A stretch of DNA of 64,000 nucleotides. It comes from a bacterium. GTDB lineage: Bacteria > Patescibacteriota > Microgenomatia > UBA1406 > GWC2-37-13. Below are positions 60,809-64,000 of this stretch, piece by piece (positions within the stretch are counted from its first letter, which is position 1; every line of letters starts with the position of its first letter). A model generated the notes under the pieces. The model ran no database searches and had not been told where the DNA came from. It saw nothing but the letters and a program-made list of their open reading frames with translations. The stretch spans positions 1-64,000 of the forward strand of contig JAKBEU010000002.1 of the NCBI GenBank assembly GCA_021833625.1. Direction: 5' to 3'. The position numbers and the translations under genes are program-made.

Positions 60809-62566
60809 ATGGTTATAAAAAACTATACTGTTCTTAGCGGTATTGGTTCGGCGGTAAAGAAATTTGTCGTCTTTGTTAAAGAGAATCCGTTCCTGTTTGC
60901 TCTCATCCTGATTGCCGCAATTTTGCAGATACTGGTAATTTTCCCGAGCGGCTCATCCTATTGTTTCAACGGTCATTGCGGAGATTATTTTTGGGGAGTT
61001 CACGAGCATGACGGGATATGGCACATAGCCGTTGCAGAGACTGCATTCAGGACGTTTCCTCCCAGAAACCCGATCTTTACCGGATCCCCACTCTCCGGGT
61101 ACAATTCTCTTCTTGACCTTATTTTATTCCTGTTCTCGGAGGTTGGTATTTCTTCGTTTACGATGTATTTTAAAATATTACCCGTTGTATGGTTTATTCT
61201 TTTCACTTGGAGCGCGATTGCTTTAGGTAAAAAGATTTCAAACAAAAAGATATTCCTGTTTTTATTCCTTTTTTTGTCCTATTTCGGTGCTTCGTTCAGC
61301 TTCATAATTCCGCTTATTAAAACAGGAACGATATCAGGCACCTCATCGCTTCTTGCGATGCAGCCCATATTAACGCTAACCAATGTTCAGTTGGCTTTTT
61401 CCTATATTATTTTATTTTTAATCCTTACCCTGCTGCATGAAAAACGGTTGACGAAAAAACAGATGGGAATGCTGTGTTTATATACATTCCTTCAATGGGG
61501 ATTGAAATTTTATGCAGGATTTATTTCAACCATAATCGTGTGTGTCGTGTTTCTGTTGCGATGGATGAGAGAAAAAAAACTGAACTATTTCATCTATCTC
61601 CTCTCTATATCTTTAAGCTCCGCCGTTTCTCTATTTATAAATTACAATCCTTTTGGACAACTAAAGTCCGGCAGTGCGCCCTTTGTTTTTCGACCGCTTG
61701 CTCTTGTATGGCCTCTTATTGAAGACCCCAGTATGTTCTATTCTTATTACTGGTCAAATGCAAAATATACGCTTCTTGCATCATCAAAAATTAGTCCGCG
61801 ACTAATACTGCTAATGGGGATATTGACACTCCTCTATATTGTTTTAACGCTTGGCCCGCGAATTATCGGCCTTATGTCCCTTATCAAAAAAAGTCTTTCA
61901 AGAAAAAGAACCGATATCGACGTTGGTGTGTTGGCGGGGGTTTGCCTCTCCCTCATTTTTCCCATTTTTTTTGTTCAACGTGGAGTGTGGTGGAATACCG
62001 TACAGTTTTTCTTTCCCATATTCCTTTTGTTAAATATATATACGGCAGAACTTGTCTTAAAGATTAAAAATAAAACATTAAGTATGGTTTTTATATGCAT
62101 TCTGATCGTTATTTCAATTCCTTACACGGTTGATGCATTGAAGGGATATGTAACCTTTCCCGGGGTCGTGAATGTTTCCCAAAGTGAAAAAGAAGCGCTT
62201 TCTTTTTTGAGGGCGTTACCCGATGGGGTGATATATACCCCTGTGTATAAGCCAAACAGTTTATTAAACCAAACGGGGAATATCCCGCTTTTTAACCATG
62301 TCGACTCCTCTTATGTTTCTGCATACACGGGGAAACAGACATTCTATACGAATTATGTTCAGCTACAGCTGCTGAATGTTCCATACGAAGAGAGAAAAAA
62401 GCAAATAGCGCAAGGGGAGTGTGATCTCGTAAAAGGAATTGACTATGCGTATATTAACTCTTCGCAAGTGAACGACCTGTTTATGAAGAAGTGCATATTC
62501 ATGAATAAAGATTTTGAAAAGAAATACTCCAAAGAAGGAATATCTGTTTACATAAAGATAAAATAG
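60809..62566 (+). CDS. Large membrane glycosyltransferase-like protein
   Basis: 585 aa, about twelve membrane helices. The first loop is unusual: CFNGHCGDYFWGVHEHDGIWH gives an E-H-D-G-x-W-H acidic/histidine site; it is similar in layout but not in sequence to GT39. Cysteines in the loop (SYCFNGHCGD) could form a disulfide. The C-terminal domain contains QGECDLVKGIDYAYINSS. Probably a GT-C-fold glycosyltransferase. Coupled to the preceding gene (1-nt gap) and overlapping the next convergent gene by 19 nt. Confidence 0.7.
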   Translation: MVIKNYTVLSGIGSAVKKFVVFVKENPFLFALILIAAILQILVIFPSGSSYCFNGHCGDYFWGVHEHDGIWHIAVAETAFRTFPPRNPIFTGSPLSGYNSLLDLILFLFSEVGISSFTMYFKILPVVWFILFTWSAIALGKKISNKKIFLFLFLFLSYFGASFSFIIPLIKTGTISGTSSLLAMQPILTLTNVQLAFSYIILFLILTLLHEKRLTKKQMGMLCLYTFLQWGLKFYAGFISTIIVCVVFLLRWMREKKLNYFIYLLSISLSSAVSLFINYNPFGQLKSGSAPFVFRPLALVWPLIEDPSMFYSYYWSNAKYTLLASSKISPRLILLMGILTLLYIVLTLGPRIIGLMSLIKKSLSRKRTDIDVGVLAGVCLSLIFPIFFVQRGVWWNTVQFFFPIFLLLNIYTAELVLKIKNKTLSMVFICILIVISIPYTVDALKGYVTFPGVVNVSQSEKEALSFLRALPDGVIYTPVYKPNSLLNQTGNIPLFNHVDSSYVSAYTGKQTFYTNYVQLQLLNVPYEERKKQIAQGECDLVKGIDYAYINSSQVNDLFMKKCIFMNKDFEKKYSKEGISVYIKIK

Positions 62567-64000
62567 GCCACTTTGTTTGAATAATCTGAATACCAGATTT
62601 TTTTCAGAGTTAAATTCATGATCAATTGTGCATACTTTCCTTCAGAAAAACATTCCGAAGACACTATTTGGATAACATTCGGTTCCTTCTGTTCCTTGAA
62701 TTGGATACAGTCATAAAACTGAGGAGATATTACATCTGTTTCATTGTTAAAAAAAACATAGCTTCTATATAAGTGTATTTTGTTGTTTGTATAGACTTTT
62801 TGTTGAAATAGTTTTTGGTTATTAACAATGTACTGAGAGATTTTTCTTTCGTGTTCGTTAAACAGTTCTCCTACAAGAATAGGCCGCCTGAAAAAAAATA
62901 TATAAGAGAAATACGTAAAACTAATCATTATTATAACAAAGAATGCCAACGCTGCGGAATATTTCAACGGCTTATTCTTTATCCTTAAAAAAGCATCAAG
63001 CGCAAGCGCAGTGCCTTCAGCAATGATAAACGCATATCCAACCGATGAGAATATTCCCCTTATGCCAAAGGAAACTCCATTCAGACTTAGGAGGGAAGGC
63101 GTCATTCCCAAGGGAATAAATCCTAGAATAAAAAGTGATGTCTTATCCAATTTTTTTCCAAGAGCAGCAAATCCTAAGTAATAGAGAATAATGAACGGGA
63201 GTAGAAATTGTCCGCCACTGATACTGTTGTTTATGGCACTATAGTCGCCATCCTTAAATAGATATGTAAAATCCTGCCCCTTTACGAATGCGGAAATAAC
63301 GTAATTAGCCGACTCCGTAATCTTGTTGTCAAATATGGATTTAATAAGAGGAGGGGCAGAAGAAGTGTTTCTTTTAAAGATTACCGAGCTATCAAAATAT
63401 TTTGTATTCAAAAACACCACCTGATTAAACCTTTTTTGGGTAATATCTCTATCAATCAGGCCAACAGATAGGAGCAAACAGAAAATAAATATGACATACG
63501 GCAACAGGCTTTTAAACTTTTTTATCCCTTTATCGCTATTAAAAAAGAAGAATACATAGAGGATCACGATTGGTATCAGGATCCTAAAACCCTGATATGA
63601 GAAAAAGGATAGAAAATACAGCAAGAATGATATCTTTATATCTTTCTTAAGTTGGAAAAAGATGGCAAGCAGTAAAACCGGAAATGCAATGTTTATCTCA
63701 AATGCAAGTCTGCTTATATGGAAAAGCCAAGGAGAAAAGCAGGCTATGATGCTTGTAAAAAGAGCAATCTTTCTACTTTTTGTCAACAATTCAATCAATT
63801 TATATATTATTAAAACCGAAAAGCTTGAGATGAGTACGAAAGGAAGCCGTGCAAGAAAAACGCTTTTTGCGTTCATAAAAAGCCACCAAAATGCGGAGAA
63901 GTAGATAGACACAAAAGGGGTTTCCGGGGCAATATTTTTTACGGATAATGGCAAAAATGTACCTGAAAGATCCTTACCTGTCTTTGCTATCGAATAACCG
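62548..64000 (-). CDS. GT39-family membrane glycosyltransferase (partial)
   Basis: The frame stays open to the right edge of the window, so the start lies beyond 64000; the codon at 63954 is a TTG inside the gene, since the residues before it (YSIAKTGKDLSGTFLPLS) continue the usual GT39 first-loop pattern and no stop intervenes. At least 483 aa are visible, with SVKNIAPETPFVSIYFSAFW after the loop and about ten membrane helices. The acidic D/E motif is presumably just outside the window. It converges on the gene at 60809 and overlaps its end. Confidence 0.82.
   Translation of the reverse strand, partial: GYSIAKTGKDLSGTFLPLSVKNIAPETPFVSIYFSAFWWLFMNAKSVFLARLPFVLISSFSVLIIYKLIELLTKSRKIALFTSIIACFSPWLFHISRLAFEINIAFPVLLLAIFFQLKKDIKISFLLYFLSFFSYQGFRILIPIVILYVFFFFNSDKGIKKFKSLLPYVIFIFCLLLSVGLIDRDITQKRFNQVVFLNTKYFDSSVIFKRNTSSAPPLIKSIFDNKITESANYVISAFVKGQDFTYLFKDGDYSAINNSISGGQFLLPFIILYYLGFAALGKKLDKTSLFILGFIPLGMTPSLLSLNGVSFGIRGIFSSVGYAFIIAEGTALALDAFLRIKNKPLKYSAALAFFVIIMISFTYFSYIFFFRRPILVGELFNEHERKISQYIVNNQKLFQQKVYTNNKIHLYRSYVFFNNETDVISPQFYDCIQFKEQKEPNVIQIVSSECFSEGKYAQLIMNLTLKKIWYSDYSNKVAYFIFM

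Noticed and set aside
1-64000. CRISPR array or cas genes
   Set aside because: No regularly spaced direct repeats and no Cas protein were seen.

Overview
The window reads as a chromosome segment of a Candidate Phyla Radiation (Patescibacteria) bacterium, most likely a Microgenomates-type lineage. This placement is inferred from gene content: very tight packing with many 4 to 50 nt gene overlaps, short forms of housekeeping proteins, a PilM-like/LytR_C fusion, lamin-tail and CAP-domain surface proteins, and a long run of GT39-type membrane glycosyltransferases. The standard genetic code fits: RF2 is present and TGA serves as stop for many genes.

Region 1 (1 to about 20.1 kb) looks like an integrated accessory element and reads more AT-rich than the rest. 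Its left part holds a GIY-YIG protein (cut by the window edge), a 700-aa transglutaminase-like protein, a winged-helix-like protein, a ParB-methyltransferase fusion, a second DNA methyltransferase, a terminase-small-subunit-like HTH protein, an unknown protein, a DUF4352 protein behind a long structured leader, a membrane protein and a large serine recombinase. Its right part is a two-operon arsenic and metal resistance island. Operon A is arsR-arsD-arsA, two YlbF-like proteins with cysteine tails, arsM and two overlooked cysteine-tailed microproteins. Operon B is a second arsR, then an ArsE-like thioredoxin, an ArsP-like permease, arsF, arsG, chrA and a CDF metal exporter. Both arsR promoters carry the same inverted repeat, ATATGAA-N6-TTCATAT. 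A PadR-type regulator with a glutaredoxin and a DUF2892 membrane protein close the island, followed by a tRNA 3'-end remnant and an intact tRNA-Ser(CGA).

Region 2 (20.6 to 25.7 kb) is a DNA-repair block: a triple zinc-ribbon protein, RadC, MutY and endonuclease III (both without an intact Fe-S cluster motif), then lexA-dinB on the minus strand behind two clear SOS-type operators, and a metallophosphoesterase.

Region 3 (25.7 to 35.8 kb) is the minus-strand housekeeping run rpoB-rpoC-rpsL-rpsG-fusA.

Region 4 (35.8 to 49.7 kb) holds envelope and division genes (nucleotidyltransferase, CAP, VanZ, lamin-tail, ftsE-ftsX with a coiled-coil C39-like peptidase), rpoD and dnaG, and on the plus strand the PilM-LytR_C fusion, prfB and a degenerate CPBP membrane protein.

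Region 5 (49.7 to 64 kb) is a glycosyltransferase island: four GT2/GT4 cytoplasmic enzymes and seven multi-pass lipid-linked-sugar transferases, presumably for surface glycan or glycoprotein synthesis. The last gene runs off the window.

Many promoters have a -10 box only 5 to 8 nt upstream of the start codon, which points to widespread leaderless mRNAs.
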